This document shows positions 46,528 through 56,053 of a DNA stretch of 64,000 nt, in pieces. This DNA is from Lachnospiraceae bacterium. Its GTDB lineage: Bacteria > Bacillota_A > Clostridia > Lachnospirales > Lachnospiraceae. The notes below the pieces were generated by a model, which searched no databases, was not told where the DNA came from, and saw only the letters and a list, made by a program, of their open reading frames with translations. Within the stretch, counting starts at the first letter, position 1. Each line of letters opens with the position of its first letter. Where the stretch lies: positions 372,001-436,000 of the forward strand of contig JAGAIR010000002.1 in assembly GCA_017626435.1 (NCBI GenBank). Direction: 5' to 3'. The translations under genes and the position numbers were made by a program.

Positions 46528-48411
46528 TTATTGATAATTTTGAGCCTGTACATTCCACAACGTTGCATAAATTCCATTTTGCTGAATCAATTCACTATGA
46601 CTTCCGTCCTCAACTACATTTCCCTCATCTAGAACAACAATACGCGTGCAGAATTTACAACTTGACATTCGATGGGAAATATATATTGCCATATGATTTT
46701 GAACTAAAGTATCAAACTTTGAATAAATCTCGTACTCTGATACCGGATCCAACGCACTAGTCGGCTCATCCATAACAACAATCGGTGCATCCTTATACAA
46801 AGCTCTAGCTATCGCTATTTTTTGTGCCTCTCCACCAGAAACTTCTACCCCTTGCACTCCTACATTATATAGTGGAGTTTCTATCTGCTGCTCCATTTTT
46901 TTTATCCTTTTCCCAATTCCAGCTTTTTTTAAACAATCCCATACCTTTTTTTCATTATATTCCCGACTTGAAGCAACATTTTCAGCAATACTTGCTGAAA
47001 ATAACTTAAAATCTTGAAAGACAACACCAAATAAATCTCTATATTCTTGATAATTGAATTCTTTAATATCCACACCATTTAATAATATACGCCCCTTCGT
47101 CGGTTCATATAGCCTACATAAAAGAAGAATTAATGTTGTTTTTCCTGCTCCGTTCCTTCCAACCAAAGCTATTTTTTCTCCATAATGAAATTTAATATTT
47201 ATATCTTTCAGACTATCCTCTTTACTACCTGGATATCTAAAATAAACATGGTCAAATTCGATTTCAATCTTTGGCAATGCATAATTTCCTCCCACGCAAT
47301 CCTTAATACCCTTCGTCCCAACATCCTTATTATTCCGTAATGCTAAATATTCATAGTAATGATGTAAATATTGTACGCTTAGCAAAACATTTTCGAAATG
47401 TTCAATTAAATACTGACATGAGCTACTAAGGGCAATCAAAGCAGAAACATATTTAACTACATCTGCCGCACTAATCTCTCTGTTTACTCCCCTTAAACCC
47501 ACAATTACATATGCAAGCAATAACAAAACAGTTTGAACACACTGATACAACATTCTTATTTTCTTCTGTATATCATTCTTTTCTTCCTGTACTTTGCATT
47601 TTTCTTCCCATATGAACTCCATATCCCTCATCAAAATATCTTTTAAATGGTATAATCTAATTTCTTTTCCCATCTGATATTTACTCAATATTTCCCGATA
47701 AAAATATTTATCTTTCCGAACAGCATCTATACTTTTCTCATACACTAAATACTGTTTTTCATTTCCTTTCTGAGATATTCTCATAAAAAGAAACATGCTA
47801 ATAAGATATAAGAAAAATACAATATACATCATCCATTTAGAACAAAGAAACTCCTGTATCCCTGACATCGAGTTTTTACCTTCCATATGCAACAAAGGAT
47901 ATATCACAAGAAATGAATATACTACAGAAGCTATATCTCCTACTAACACTCCCAATTTATCAGAAAACCAATAAATGCCCCCGCTAGACTGTTCTCCTTC
48001 AAGTGCAGCCGTTAAAATTTTCATTGTCTCTTGCTTTTCTATATCTTGATAATCCAGAGTCAATGCCTTTTCCGCTATATCTGTCTGTATTCGATATCGA
48101 ATACTATCTCGCATCGCATTTCCTACTTTATCAAGGATATGAAATAAAAGCGTTAAAATAAATGTAACTGCAACTAATTGATATACTCTTTTCATAATAA
48201 TATTCTTTTGCATATCATTAATTAGTCCATTTAATATGAGACTACTATAGACAATTCCGACATATGGAACCGCTGCAAAAATAACATGTTTTAAAAGATT
48301 GCATGGTAAAATCCATTTACACAACTTTATATTAATTCCTATAACATGATTCATTTTTTGGAATATATCCTTTAATGAGTTATGATTATTTTCCTGTGTA
48401 TTCTTACACAT
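46528..48411 (-). CDS. ABC exporter, fused permease and ATPase (second of a pair)
   Basis: About 627 residues: an N-terminal six-helix membrane domain and a C-terminal ATPase with Walker A 'ALVGRNGAGKTTLI', signature 'VEVSGGEAQKIAIARAL', Walker B 'IVVMDEPTSALD' and switch 'YISHRM'. The ATG overlaps the stop of the preceding exporter (AATGTGTAA) and GGAG lies 10 bases upstream. The two half-transporters probably form one heterodimer that exports the cluster product or its precursor. Confidence 0.92.
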   Translation of the reverse strand: MCKNTQENNHNSLKDIFQKMNHVIGINIKLCKWILPCNLLKHVIFAAVPYVGIVYSSLILNGLINDMQKNIIMKRVYQLVAVTFILTLLFHILDKVGNAMRDSIRYRIQTDIAEKALTLDYQDIEKQETMKILTAALEGEQSSGGIYWFSDKLGVLVGDIASVVYSFLVIYPLLHMEGKNSMSGIQEFLCSKWMMYIVFFLYLISMFLFMRISQKGNEKQYLVYEKSIDAVRKDKYFYREILSKYQMGKEIRLYHLKDILMRDMEFIWEEKCKVQEEKNDIQKKIRMLYQCVQTVLLLLAYVIVGLRGVNREISAADVVKYVSALIALSSSCQYLIEHFENVLLSVQYLHHYYEYLALRNNKDVGTKGIKDCVGGNYALPKIEIEFDHVYFRYPGSKEDSLKDINIKFHYGEKIALVGRNGAGKTTLILLLCRLYEPTKGRILLNGVDIKEFNYQEYRDLFGVVFQDFKLFSASIAENVASSREYNEKKVWDCLKKAGIGKRIKKMEQQIETPLYNVGVQGVEVSGGEAQKIAIARALYKDAPIVVMDEPTSALDPVSEYEIYSKFDTLVQNHMAIYISHRMSSCKFCTRIVVLDEGNVVEDGSHSELIQQNGIYATLWNVQAQNYQ

Positions 48412-50257
48412 TTTTTGTAATCTCCTCCCCATTCTCCTCATAATACTGACTTTGAATTGCAAACATTGTTGCATATTCTCCATTCAAAGCCATCAACTCC
48501 TCATGACATCCCACTTCTTTGATTTCTCCTTTGTCGAAGAAGATAATTCGATCACAAAATCTAGTACTTGCCAAACGATGAGAAATGAAAATTGTTGTCC
48601 TGTTTTTTGATAATTGATTATATTGTTCATATATTTCCATTTCCGCTAATGCGTCCAAAGCACTTGTTGGTTCATCCAACAAAAGAATTGATGCATCTTT
48701 ATAAAGCGCTCTAGCTAACAATAATCGCTGCAGTTCTCCACCAGAAAAAAATACACCATCTTCATCTAAAAAGTTAGTGACCGATGTATACTCTTTTCGG
48801 GGTAACCCTTTTACTTTATCTGCAATATCCGCTAATTCCATGCAACTCCAAAGTTTTTTTCTATCAATACGATCCTTATGGCAACATGCAACATTCTCTG
48901 CTATGGATGTTGCCATAACCATCGTATCTTGAAATACCGCTGCAATCATTTCCCGATATCTTTCAACCTCATATTCACTAATATCTATGCCATTTATAAA
49001 AATCTTTCCAGAAGTTGGTTGATATAATCCACATAACAACTTAATCAAAGTAGTCTTTCCTGCTCCATTGACACCTACCAATGCTATTTTCTCAGCAGGA
49101 TTAATTTTTATATTAAGATTATAAATTGTATCATCTTCTGCACCCGGATATCTAAAACATACATCTTTAAATTCTATACAAGCTCCACGCTTCTCATCAT
49201 CATATGCAAGTTCTTTTTCACTATTCCTTTTTTCTTTTCCCAAATTTGACAATTCCATAAACTCTCGATAATCACAAATGCACCAATTACATCGAGTCAT
49301 TTCACTGTAAGCTCTGATAAAACCATCTCCCATGTTTCCACCATTAAGCCAGCCAGCAAATCCCGCAATAATTCCCAAATATAATGAAAATCCTGCAACA
49401 TCAATATTTCCTGCAAAAAAATGATTTAACAGTACAGAATATGCTATAATATCTCTTACCAAAGACCAAACCGTATCAGAAAGACATGGAATAAAGTAGT
49501 TTCTCTCTATCTTTTTCCAAACCTTTAATCTTTTTGAAACCATAGCATTCATGATACTTACAAACCATTTTTCCATTCGATACATACGAATATCTTTTCC
49601 ATCTGTTGCAGATGTACTTCTCTCAAAAAAATAGTTTACCTTTGAATCTGTTTCGTTAATAACTTTACAATTTCCTCGATACGCTACTAATGAAATTTTC
49701 TTGTCTATTAGTATATTCATAATAGACATAATAGCGAATATAGGTAAAACCCATGGACATTTTGGAAACAATAATATTGCATACACACAAATCCCTAACA
49801 AATTATATACAAATGGTGTATACATGTCCATTATCCTATTCCAGCCCTGCCAATCTACTTCATAACTATATTTTGCTCTATCAGCTAACTCTTTTCCTTT
49901 TGCACTTTCTAATATTGAATAGTCCATTGTAAGTATTTGATTGACTACACTCTTTTGAACCGGACCATATGCCACATTGTAATTCTTATTTTTTATTATA
50001 TTTTCCATAACAATAGACAATTCACCCATAGCCAAGTTGCCTAATACAAAAACAAGTAAAACAACAATAAATTTTTTAACACTACATCCAGTTTCAATCA
50101 TGCTAATAGCTACACTTGGAATAAGTGCATATAAAAACGGACTTAAAAATGCAGCAATAGACTTAACTCCTATATATAATGGATATTTTCTATCAAATCT
50201 ACACATTTCCCGCAAAACATATATCCAATTACTCATATATGAATACTTTTTTTCCAT
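48404..50257 (-). CDS. ABC exporter, fused permease and ATPase (first of a pair)
   Basis: 617 residues: six membrane helices to about residue 330, then ATPase with 'ALVGVNGAGKTTLIKLL', signature 'VFFSGGELQRLLLARAL', 'ILLLDEPTSALD' and 'FISHRLAST'. Both ATPase sites of the pair appear consensus. No N-terminal C39 peptidase is fused, so leader-peptide cleavage is not expected. It follows the BtrH-like gene by 50 bases. Confidence 0.92.
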   Translation of the reverse strand: MEKKYSYMSNWIYVLREMCRFDRKYPLYIGVKSIAAFLSPFLYALIPSVAISMIETGCSVKKFIVVLLVFVLGNLAMGELSIVMENIIKNKNYNVAYGPVQKSVVNQILTMDYSILESAKGKELADRAKYSYEVDWQGWNRIMDMYTPFVYNLLGICVYAILLFPKCPWVLPIFAIMSIMNILIDKKISLVAYRGNCKVINETDSKVNYFFERSTSATDGKDIRMYRMEKWFVSIMNAMVSKRLKVWKKIERNYFIPCLSDTVWSLVRDIIAYSVLLNHFFAGNIDVAGFSLYLGIIAGFAGWLNGGNMGDGFIRAYSEMTRCNWCICDYREFMELSNLGKEKRNSEKELAYDDEKRGACIEFKDVCFRYPGAEDDTIYNLNIKINPAEKIALVGVNGAGKTTLIKLLCGLYQPTSGKIFINGIDISEYEVERYREMIAAVFQDTMVMATSIAENVACCHKDRIDRKKLWSCMELADIADKVKGLPRKEYTSVTNFLDEDGVFFSGGELQRLLLARALYKDASILLLDEPTSALDALAEMEIYEQYNQLSKNRTTIFISHRLASTRFCDRIIFFDKGEIKEVGCHEELMALNGEYATMFAIQSQYYEENGEEITKNV

Positions 50258-50307
50258 AATGTATATTCTCCTGCATTTAAACTGCTTAAATTATAATAAT
50301 GATTTAA

Positions 50308-51351
50308 TCATATAGAAATCCTTTCTAATAAATTATTCATACATATAATATCTTTTTCTTGGATTATTTTCAACATCTCCAGTGCTTTTACTAAATATTC
50401 TTTACGACAACTCACTTTTACTTTTAGCATTAAATGCAACAACATTTCGCAATCCTCAATTAAAGAATCATATAAATCGCATATTTTTAAATCAGTTGAA
50501 ATGATCCCTCTCTTTTCCAGATAATCGTTTCTATACTGCATCATATTCTTATGATCACATATAAATGCAAATGAGCGAATATCTACATATCCCAATTCTT
50601 TACTATCAATATAATTCAGCACTAATCTTTTCAGCAACTTATAACATTCAACACCAAAAAAGATTTCTCCACTTTCGGGTCCGTTATGATATATCCTATC
50701 TGGACAAAAAAAGCGATTTAAATAACATATATTTCCTGGTTCAAGATAATCTTTTATTTGATCTGCTATAAAATCAGGATTATCCTTAAAAGAATAATCC
50801 ATTAATTGATAAAGGATCACACCAGCTTCCCAATTATATATTTTATAATTATCAAATGCAGTATCAATCACCTCAAATGAAATTTCCTTTTGCTGATACT
50901 TTCCTTTTCCAAAATTGTCTGCACAATAAATCTTTTTTCTTTCCAAATCATAACCATAGAAATAGCAGGGATGGTTAAAATCATCCGGAGTATCTTCTCG
51001 AAAATATTCATTAATCATGGTAAAAATATACCGTTCGTTATTAATTGCACGTACTATAAAATCTGTAAATTTATCATATTTATCAACTACTTCTTTTCTT
51101 GGAATAACATATTTTCTAATAAATGGACACAAATCATATACATTTGCCCTAAGATTTGCAAAAGGATAAAATGTCTCTCGAATTTCATTAATTCCGTACA
51201 ATTCATTAATATATAATGAACCATATGTTTGTATATGAGTATTCATTAACCATGAATATCCCGTTTTTTTTGTTTGTACAATTGATGATAAAAAATTGTT
51301 TTCAGGCCACGCTTTCACTAGCGGTTCACATAATTGTAATATTTTTCTCAT
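50308..51351 (-). CDS. Unrecognised cluster protein, possibly BtrH/C39-like acyl-transfer fold
   Basis: 347 residues, soluble. The middle section ('FNHPCYFYGYD' with His127, then 'IYCADNF' with Asp145) resembles the His and Asp/Asn part of papain-like C39 or BtrH folds found next to carrier-protein genes. A matching N-terminal catalytic Cys is not clear (Cys8 is the only early one). BtrH in butirosin synthesis moves an aminoacyl group from a carrier protein to the aminoglycoside. The same role here, using the carrier protein encoded 170 bases upstream, is inference. The C-terminal half is helical and unrecognised. Confidence 0.6.
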   Translation of the reverse strand: MRKILQLCEPLVKAWPENNFLSSIVQTKKTGYSWLMNTHIQTYGSLYINELYGINEIRETFYPFANLRANVYDLCPFIRKYVIPRKEVVDKYDKFTDFIVRAINNERYIFTMINEYFREDTPDDFNHPCYFYGYDLERKKIYCADNFGKGKYQQKEISFEVIDTAFDNYKIYNWEAGVILYQLMDYSFKDNPDFIADQIKDYLEPGNICYLNRFFCPDRIYHNGPESGEIFFGVECYKLLKRLVLNYIDSKELGYVDIRSFAFICDHKNMMQYRNDYLEKRGIISTDLKICDLYDSLIEDCEMLLHLMLKVKVSCRKEYLVKALEMLKIIQEKDIICMNNLLERISI

Positions 51352-51523
51352 AACTTAAACAATAATATTATATATCAAGAATAATACTTTTATATAACTT
51401 TTCCTTTCTCTATATTTTTTCCGCCCTGCATCGAGTTTCTACTATTAAACACTGAATTTTCCCAAAATTCAAATCACCCATTTATAATAAATTTATCTTT
51501 CAATTCCACATATTTTATTATGT

Positions 51524-51784
51524 TTATACAACGGTTTTTTCTCTCATTTCATATACAATCTCAGCAAATTCCTGCAAACTTGAAGCTTTTCTTATTTGCG
51601 GTAAAGCATCGTCTAGATTTATATTCAATTTTTCCTCCACTTCAAGAATTAATGTTACTAATGCAAAAGAATTCAATCCATTTTCTCTATTTAATTCCAT
51701 TGATAAATCCGATTTTTTTGATATTCCCTCTTTTTGCAAGATCTCATTGTGAGCTTGTAAAATAATTTCTTCTATTCTCTGCAT
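51524..51784 (-). CDS. Free-standing acyl/aminoacyl carrier protein
   Basis: 86 residues, four-helix carrier fold. The phosphopantetheine Ser is Ser39 in 'NGLNSFALVTLILEVEEKLNI', where NS replaces the common DS. The start is the ATG 7 bases after GAGGAGGGG; upstream in-frame codons overlap the ligase gene end. It follows the amino acid:[carrier protein] ligase by 26 bases and is its probable partner. Sfp-type activation would come from the transferase at 41.6-42.1 kb. Confidence 0.9.
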   Translation of the reverse strand: MQRIEEIILQAHNEILQKEGISKKSDLSMELNRENGLNSFALVTLILEVEEKLNINLDDALPQIRKASSLQEFAEIVYEMREKTVV

Positions 51785-51810
51785 AAAAAAACCCCTCCTC
51801 TTACTTCTAT

Positions 51811-52731
51811 TTATAAAATTTGCAACCATTCTTCAAAAACACATTTCGGCCATTGTTCTGGACAATCACCAAACTGCTGAAAAAATGCAATAACCCATCT
51901 CTCAATTCCAAAACCAACACATCCTGTCTCAGTTATCCTTACATTTTTAACTGAGATTGCAAAAGGATACGTGAACGCCGTACCGTGCATATTGAATGAT
52001 GCACATGATATTCTATTTTGAGACCTAGTATTAACCTGTATCTCTATTTTACTTTTATCCGCCATCTGTATTTTTTTGTATTTCTGTAACTGTGGTAATA
52101 TAAAATGATCACTTGCTACAGTTGATATATATTCCATCCCTAATTCGTCCAAAAAATCAATTGTCTTATCCAGAATTTCTTTTCTCCTATTCAATACAAA
52201 TTGATGACTTCCAATAAAAACAATTTCTTTTACATGATAATCTCGTAATCTTCCAATTTCATCAAAATTGTTCTTTCCCTCATTTCGAAATACATTTTGC
52301 GTAAAAGTAAACACTTTAGGCTCTTGAAAAATCGTATTCTCATATTCAATATATGTATGTAAACATGCTGCTGGTGAGAGTGCATATTCAGGATGTTTTA
52401 TATACGATTTAAAATCTGTCTCCGAAACACCTTCTCCTATTCTATTAAGCACCTCTATATCATTTTCTACATCACTACAAAACATTGCATATTGTGGTGA
52501 CATTTTTAAGTATCCAGTTTTCTGATATTTATTAACAGGCAATAAAGTCGGATAAATTTTCCTTTCAGCGTTTACACTTAGAGCTATTTTTTCAAACTTT
52601 TTTTCAAAAAATTCAAACAAAAAAACAGCCATGTTATCCATTATGATCATACCTTCATCAAATTTACATAAATGTTTTTCCTCATATACTTTTTCTGTGT
52701 CTCTTTCTAAATATCGTTTTTCATTTTGCAT
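51811..52731 (-). CDS. Amino acid:[carrier protein] ligase (class II aaRS-like)
   Basis: 306 residues, lacking a tRNA-binding coiled coil. Class II motif 2 reads 'FTQNVFRNE' and motif 3 'GFGIERWVIAFF'. The Zn ligands known for this family, Cys-Glu-Cys, are matched by Cys123 ('SPAACLHTY'), Glu169 ('RDYHVKEIVFIG') and Cys271 ('TGCVGFGIERW'). These SerRS-derived enzymes adenylate a small amino acid (Gly or Ala in characterised cases) and load it on a carrier protein. The start MQNEKRY follows GGGAG at 11 bases. First gene of the third unit; it has an upstream repeat shared with the first unit. Confidence 0.88.
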   Translation of the reverse strand: MQNEKRYLERDTEKVYEEKHLCKFDEGMIIMDNMAVFLFEFFEKKFEKIALSVNAERKIYPTLLPVNKYQKTGYLKMSPQYAMFCSDVENDIEVLNRIGEGVSETDFKSYIKHPEYALSPAACLHTYIEYENTIFQEPKVFTFTQNVFRNEGKNNFDEIGRLRDYHVKEIVFIGSHQFVLNRRKEILDKTIDFLDELGMEYISTVASDHFILPQLQKYKKIQMADKSKIEIQVNTRSQNRISCASFNMHGTAFTYPFAISVKNVRITETGCVGFGIERWVIAFFQQFGDCPEQWPKCVFEEWLQIL

Positions 52732-52803
52732 AAATTGTTCAACTCCCTTCAATCATTATTTATACTTTTATTCCTAAATTTAATTATGCATATCTTTTTC
52801 CAC

Positions 52804-52825
52804 AAAAAAAGGGGCTATTGTTCGC
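52804..52825 (-). repeat. Upstream repeat element, copy A
   Basis: 22 bases matching 20 of 22 with copy B at 62781-62802. On the minus strand it reads GCGAACAATAGCCCC followed by seven T. It lies about 75 bases upstream of the ligase ATG. Confidence 0.7.
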
Positions 52826-52849
52826 ATTCTTTATACAAAAAAAACATTA

Positions 52850-53270
52850 TTTTTATGATTATTGTGAATGCTATGCCGCTAAATCGTCTGTTAGAAGAAT
52901 TCTTAAGAAGTGATGTAAATATCCCACGACAAGATATGGCAGGCTGGATGATACGTCTTAACAAGTATTAAGATGGTTACCAGCCTGATCATACACTGAT
53001 GAAAACAGTGATAAAATAAAAGTTTCCGGATGCTGGGCACATGCAAAACGAAAGTTCGCAGAAATCATTAAGACAGCTAGATAATATTGATGCTAAAAGA
53101 TGAAACAAATTATTTTGTATTGGGAAGTATTACTGGCATATTATAGTTTCCGTCAAAGGCGCTAATGTAAGAGCGTTGTTATTGAAGTTCCGGAGGAAGT
53201 GCAAAAAACTGATGCTATGGGCAGAGGAGCTTCCACACAGTTGTGGCAAAACCAAAAAAATAAGGAAATA
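52850..53270 (+). pseudogene. Decayed IS66-type transposase remnant
   Basis: Translated pieces in several frames resemble IS66 TnpC: 'NAMPLNRLLEEF...NIPRQDMAGWMIRLNKY' (compare YRQE...LSRQTMSNW), then 'GCWAHAKRKFAEIIK'. Stops and frame shifts interrupt it and no catalytic core is whole. No terminal repeats were recognised. Confidence 0.65.
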
Positions 53271-53274
53271 CATA

Positions 53275-53300
53275 AATGCCAGCCATCTGGCTGGCATTAT
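53275..53300. terminator. Terminator downstream of the PurM-like unit
   Basis: AATGCCAGCC and GGCTGGCATT form a perfect 10-bp stem with an ATCT loop. T-rich sequence (ATTATTTTAATAAAT) follows on plus and TTATGTATTTCC on minus; it ends the unit containing the PurM-like gene. Confidence 0.75.
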
Positions 53301-53310
53301 TTTAATAAAT

Positions 53311-53865
53311 CTATGAAAGAAGCTGAATACTCAATTCTTCATTGACACGTTTTATTAAATGAACGTTATCCAAAGTCATCGGTTGTACTAATAAGTTCAA
53401 TAATTTTTTATATAAATCTTCATGCTGCATGTAATATGAATTAAAATAATTATACATTTTTTCATATCTGATCCTATTCTCATTTAGTATATCATATTGT
53501 AATATAAACTCTCGTCCCCAACTATTGATTCTTAATTGATTAATAAGATCATCTTCCACACAAAACTTCTTTGCACACGTAAACCTATAAATTAACTTTG
53601 CGTAATCAAGATAAAACAATGCCTCAGAAAAAATATTGTACTCCAACTTTTCATATAATGTATTTTTCAAAAAAAATAATATAGACCTGTCATCCTGTAT
53701 ATAATAATAATAATGAATATTCGTATTATCTTTTATAACCTGATCAATAGTAAACAGTCCCATCAAAATATCCAAACTAAGCTCTTTCAAATCCTTTTGT
53801 ACAATAAAAAAAAATCTTTCCATTGGATTAATTTGATTCATTTGGACCAATTCAGCAATTTCCAT
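53311..53865 (-). CDS. Cluster protein of unknown function
   Basis: 184 residues, soluble, rich in Tyr, Phe, Leu and Asn, probably all-helical. I recognise no family or motif. The chosen ATG follows AAAGG and lies 20 bases after the PurM-like stop; an ATG nine codons earlier overlaps that gene. Cotranscribed with it and followed by a strong terminator. Confidence 0.7.
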   Translation of the reverse strand: MEIAELVQMNQINPMERFFFIVQKDLKELSLDILMGLFTIDQVIKDNTNIHYYYYIQDDRSILFFLKNTLYEKLEYNIFSEALFYLDYAKLIYRFTCAKKFCVEDDLINQLRINSWGREFILQYDILNENRIRYEKMYNYFNSYYMQHEDLYKKLLNLLVQPMTLDNVHLIKRVNEELSIQLLS

Positions 53866-53885
53866 TTTTAATCCTTTCTTCTGAC

Positions 53886-54905
53886 TTACCACATTATCTT
53901 TCCTTCACAAATAACTTTTCCTTCGCCTTTAATGATATTACCAATAACATTACAAGCTATCCCTTTATTTTCTAAATGTTCAATAATTTCATTAACACAT
54001 TCCTTTGATGTTACTAACGCCATTCCAACACCCAGATTAAAAGTTCTTATCATCTCTTCATCATCAACCTTCCCATACTTCTTAAGTATAGAGAATATTG
54101 GCGGAACAACATATGAATCTAATGATATTTTTGCATCCAGATCTTGAGGAAGTATTCTATTCAAATTCTCCTTAATACCTCCGCCAGTTATATGAGCCAG
54201 TCCTTTGATTTTCCCCGTTTTAAACAAATCTTTTAGACCATTATAATAACAACGATGTGGCGTTAATATTGTTTCTATAAAACTCTCAGTTCCAAATTTT
54301 TCCTTCATAACATCTGGATTCTCGTCCATAATCGTTCTTACCAAAGTATAACCATTTGTATGAATTCCACTTGACTGTAGCGAAATAACAACATCTTCTT
54401 CCTGAATTTTAGAACCATCAATAATATTATTCTTTTCTACAATACCAACAATACTAGAAGTCAAAATAAATGTACCATCATCCAACACTCCAGGCTGCTC
54501 AGAGGTTTCGCCTCCAGTTAAAATACATTCATTCTCAATACATGCTTCAGAAACAGCATTTACAATCCGAGTAACCACATCTTTATTTATTTTCCCACAA
54601 ATAATTGCATCTTGAACAGTCAATGGAGTTGCCCCCATAACAATACAATCATTTATCAGATGATTAATCATATCATAGCAAACGCCTTCTATTCTATCAT
54701 ACTTCGCTGCCAGCAATTGTTTTGAACCAGGTTCTTCTGTTTTTAAAACTAACACCGGTTCGCTGTAATTTTCTGTAGAAATATCAAATAAACTAGCAAA
54801 AGCCCCCAGTTTATTCAAAACCCTTTTATCATTACTATTAATAGTCTTTGCCATCTCCTTCTTAGTTTCATTTGCTAAATCAATATCAACATTATATTTT
54901 GCCAT
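53886..54905 (-). CDS. PurM-like (AIR synthase-related) ATP-binding protein
   Basis: 339 residues across both PurM domains: 'YNVDIDLANETKKEM' opening, 'ILTGGETSEQPGVL', 'SSGIHTNGYTLVR' and 'LAHITGGGIKENLNRILP'. PurM closes the imidazole ring of AIR using ATP. The normal TDGVGTK nucleotide-site segment reads KTEEPGSK (55-62), and the following Asp-rich helix is altered to 'CYDMINHLINDC'. It may be a specialised paralogue using the same chemistry on another substrate. The purine genes at 21-26 kb do not include purM, so being the housekeeping copy cannot be ruled out. Confidence 0.85.
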   Translation of the reverse strand: MAKYNVDIDLANETKKEMAKTINSNDKRVLNKLGAFASLFDISTENYSEPVLVLKTEEPGSKQLLAAKYDRIEGVCYDMINHLINDCIVMGATPLTVQDAIICGKINKDVVTRIVNAVSEACIENECILTGGETSEQPGVLDDGTFILTSSIVGIVEKNNIIDGSKIQEEDVVISLQSSGIHTNGYTLVRTIMDENPDVMKEKFGTESFIETILTPHRCYYNGLKDLFKTGKIKGLAHITGGGIKENLNRILPQDLDAKISLDSYVVPPIFSILKKYGKVDDEEMIRTFNLGVGMALVTSKECVNEIIEHLENKGIACNVIGNIIKGEGKVICEGKIMW

Positions 54906-54931
54906 ATCATATCCACTCCTTTTTTTATTGT

Positions 54932-54961
54932 ATTATATCATACTTCACGTATTAACGTAAA
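54932..54961 (-). promoter_or_regulatory. Promoter of the PurM-like unit
   Basis: TTTACG and TATAAT on the minus strand with an 18-base spacer that holds the palindrome ACGTTAATACGT. AGGAG and the ATG follow within 30 bases. Confidence 0.5.
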
Positions 54962-55006
54962 TAATTTTTAACAAAAATGTAATATAAGGTTTTGTATCAT
55001 TTTATT

Positions 55007-56053
55007 TTAAAATATCAAATTAAATGCTGCATCATAAAAAGATTCCTTTCGCTTAATTTTTCTATTCCTATCATTATCATATATTATTTCCATAAACTCA
55101 TCATCTTGCGGATGAATATTTTCTATTTTACTTTCAATTTTTTTATCATTATAAAAGAGTGATAATATTTTAAAGGTAAAATAGCATGGATTCTTTAAGT
55201 TAAGTTCTTCAACCATATCATACCAATCAATCCATTTTATTTCATTTTCATATGTTCTAATGAAATTAATGATGTCTACTATCTTATATAAAACAACATC
55301 CCTTTTCTCATTTGTCCATATTGTATTTGTTGCTTCCCGATAAAAATGCACACATAAAAAAGCTAAATTTGACATCGGATTCAATGCATTTACACAATAG
55401 TATTCGCCTTTATATTCCCTTGTCCCCAATTCATATATTTGTTTGTCTATCGGATTATCCTTTCCCTGAAACAAAAAATTGATATCCACCTCAAGCAAAT
55501 CCCCATCTTTTTGTTTAACATAAGGAACTAAGTCATGATGATTTAATCTTTGAATTAACTTTTCTTTCTTAGATGCTTCAATCAGTTCTCCTTCTGGCAA
55601 ATTAGATTGGATATATCCCATACTCCGTAATACTACATCTAATTTAGTTAAATCCTCTTCATAAACCAAAAAATCTATGTCATTAGACCTCCTAATTCCT
55701 GTTTTATACATTTCTACTCCAAAGAAAGCTCCTTTTAGAGCCGCAAAGCGAATCTTTTCTTCTGAGAGCTTCGCATTTATTTGAGAAATTTCATCGATCA
55801 GTCTTAATTGCTTATCTTTTTGGCATAATACAATCATTTCAAGTACCTTTTTCATTTCCTTTGGAATTTTTTTATGTAGCGTAGTTTCTACACCAAAAAG
55901 AAAGTAACCAGATAATCTATGATTAATTAAAATTCCACCAATATATCCCCAATCTAATTCTTGATTTAATAATTCATTTAATTCTCTTTTTTCATCAACA
56001 GTTTTATGAACCAGTACTGCCAACAGTATAACTTTTCTTTCTTTTTCTTTCAT
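55007..56053 (-). CDS. NTP_transf_5-family nucleotidyltransferase
   Basis: 348 residues. The nucleotidyltransferase metal site is visible in 'RRSNDIDFLVYEEDLTKLDVVLRSMGY' (DxD), with further family segments 'RFAALKGAFFGVEMY' and 'HHDLVPYVKQKDGDLLEVDINF'. Members occur in natural-product and polysaccharide clusters and are thought to nucleotidylate an intermediate or protein. Its ATG overlaps the stop of the glycosyltransferase gene (TAATG). Last gene of the first unit. Confidence 0.85.
   Translation of the reverse strand: MKEKERKVILLAVLVHKTVDEKRELNELLNQELDWGYIGGILINHRLSGYFLFGVETTLHKKIPKEMKKVLEMIVLCQKDKQLRLIDEISQINAKLSEEKIRFAALKGAFFGVEMYKTGIRRSNDIDFLVYEEDLTKLDVVLRSMGYIQSNLPEGELIEASKKEKLIQRLNHHDLVPYVKQKDGDLLEVDINFLFQGKDNPIDKQIYELGTREYKGEYYCVNALNPMSNLAFLCVHFYREATNTIWTNEKRDVVLYKIVDIINFIRTYENEIKWIDWYDMVEELNLKNPCYFTFKILSLFYNDKKIESKIENIHPQDDEFMEIIYDNDRNRKIKRKESFYDAAFNLIF

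Noticed and set aside
52726..52971. 81-codon plus-strand gene
   Set aside because: Its second half is an IS66 transposase fragment and its first half covers an operon promoter region; read as pseudogene.
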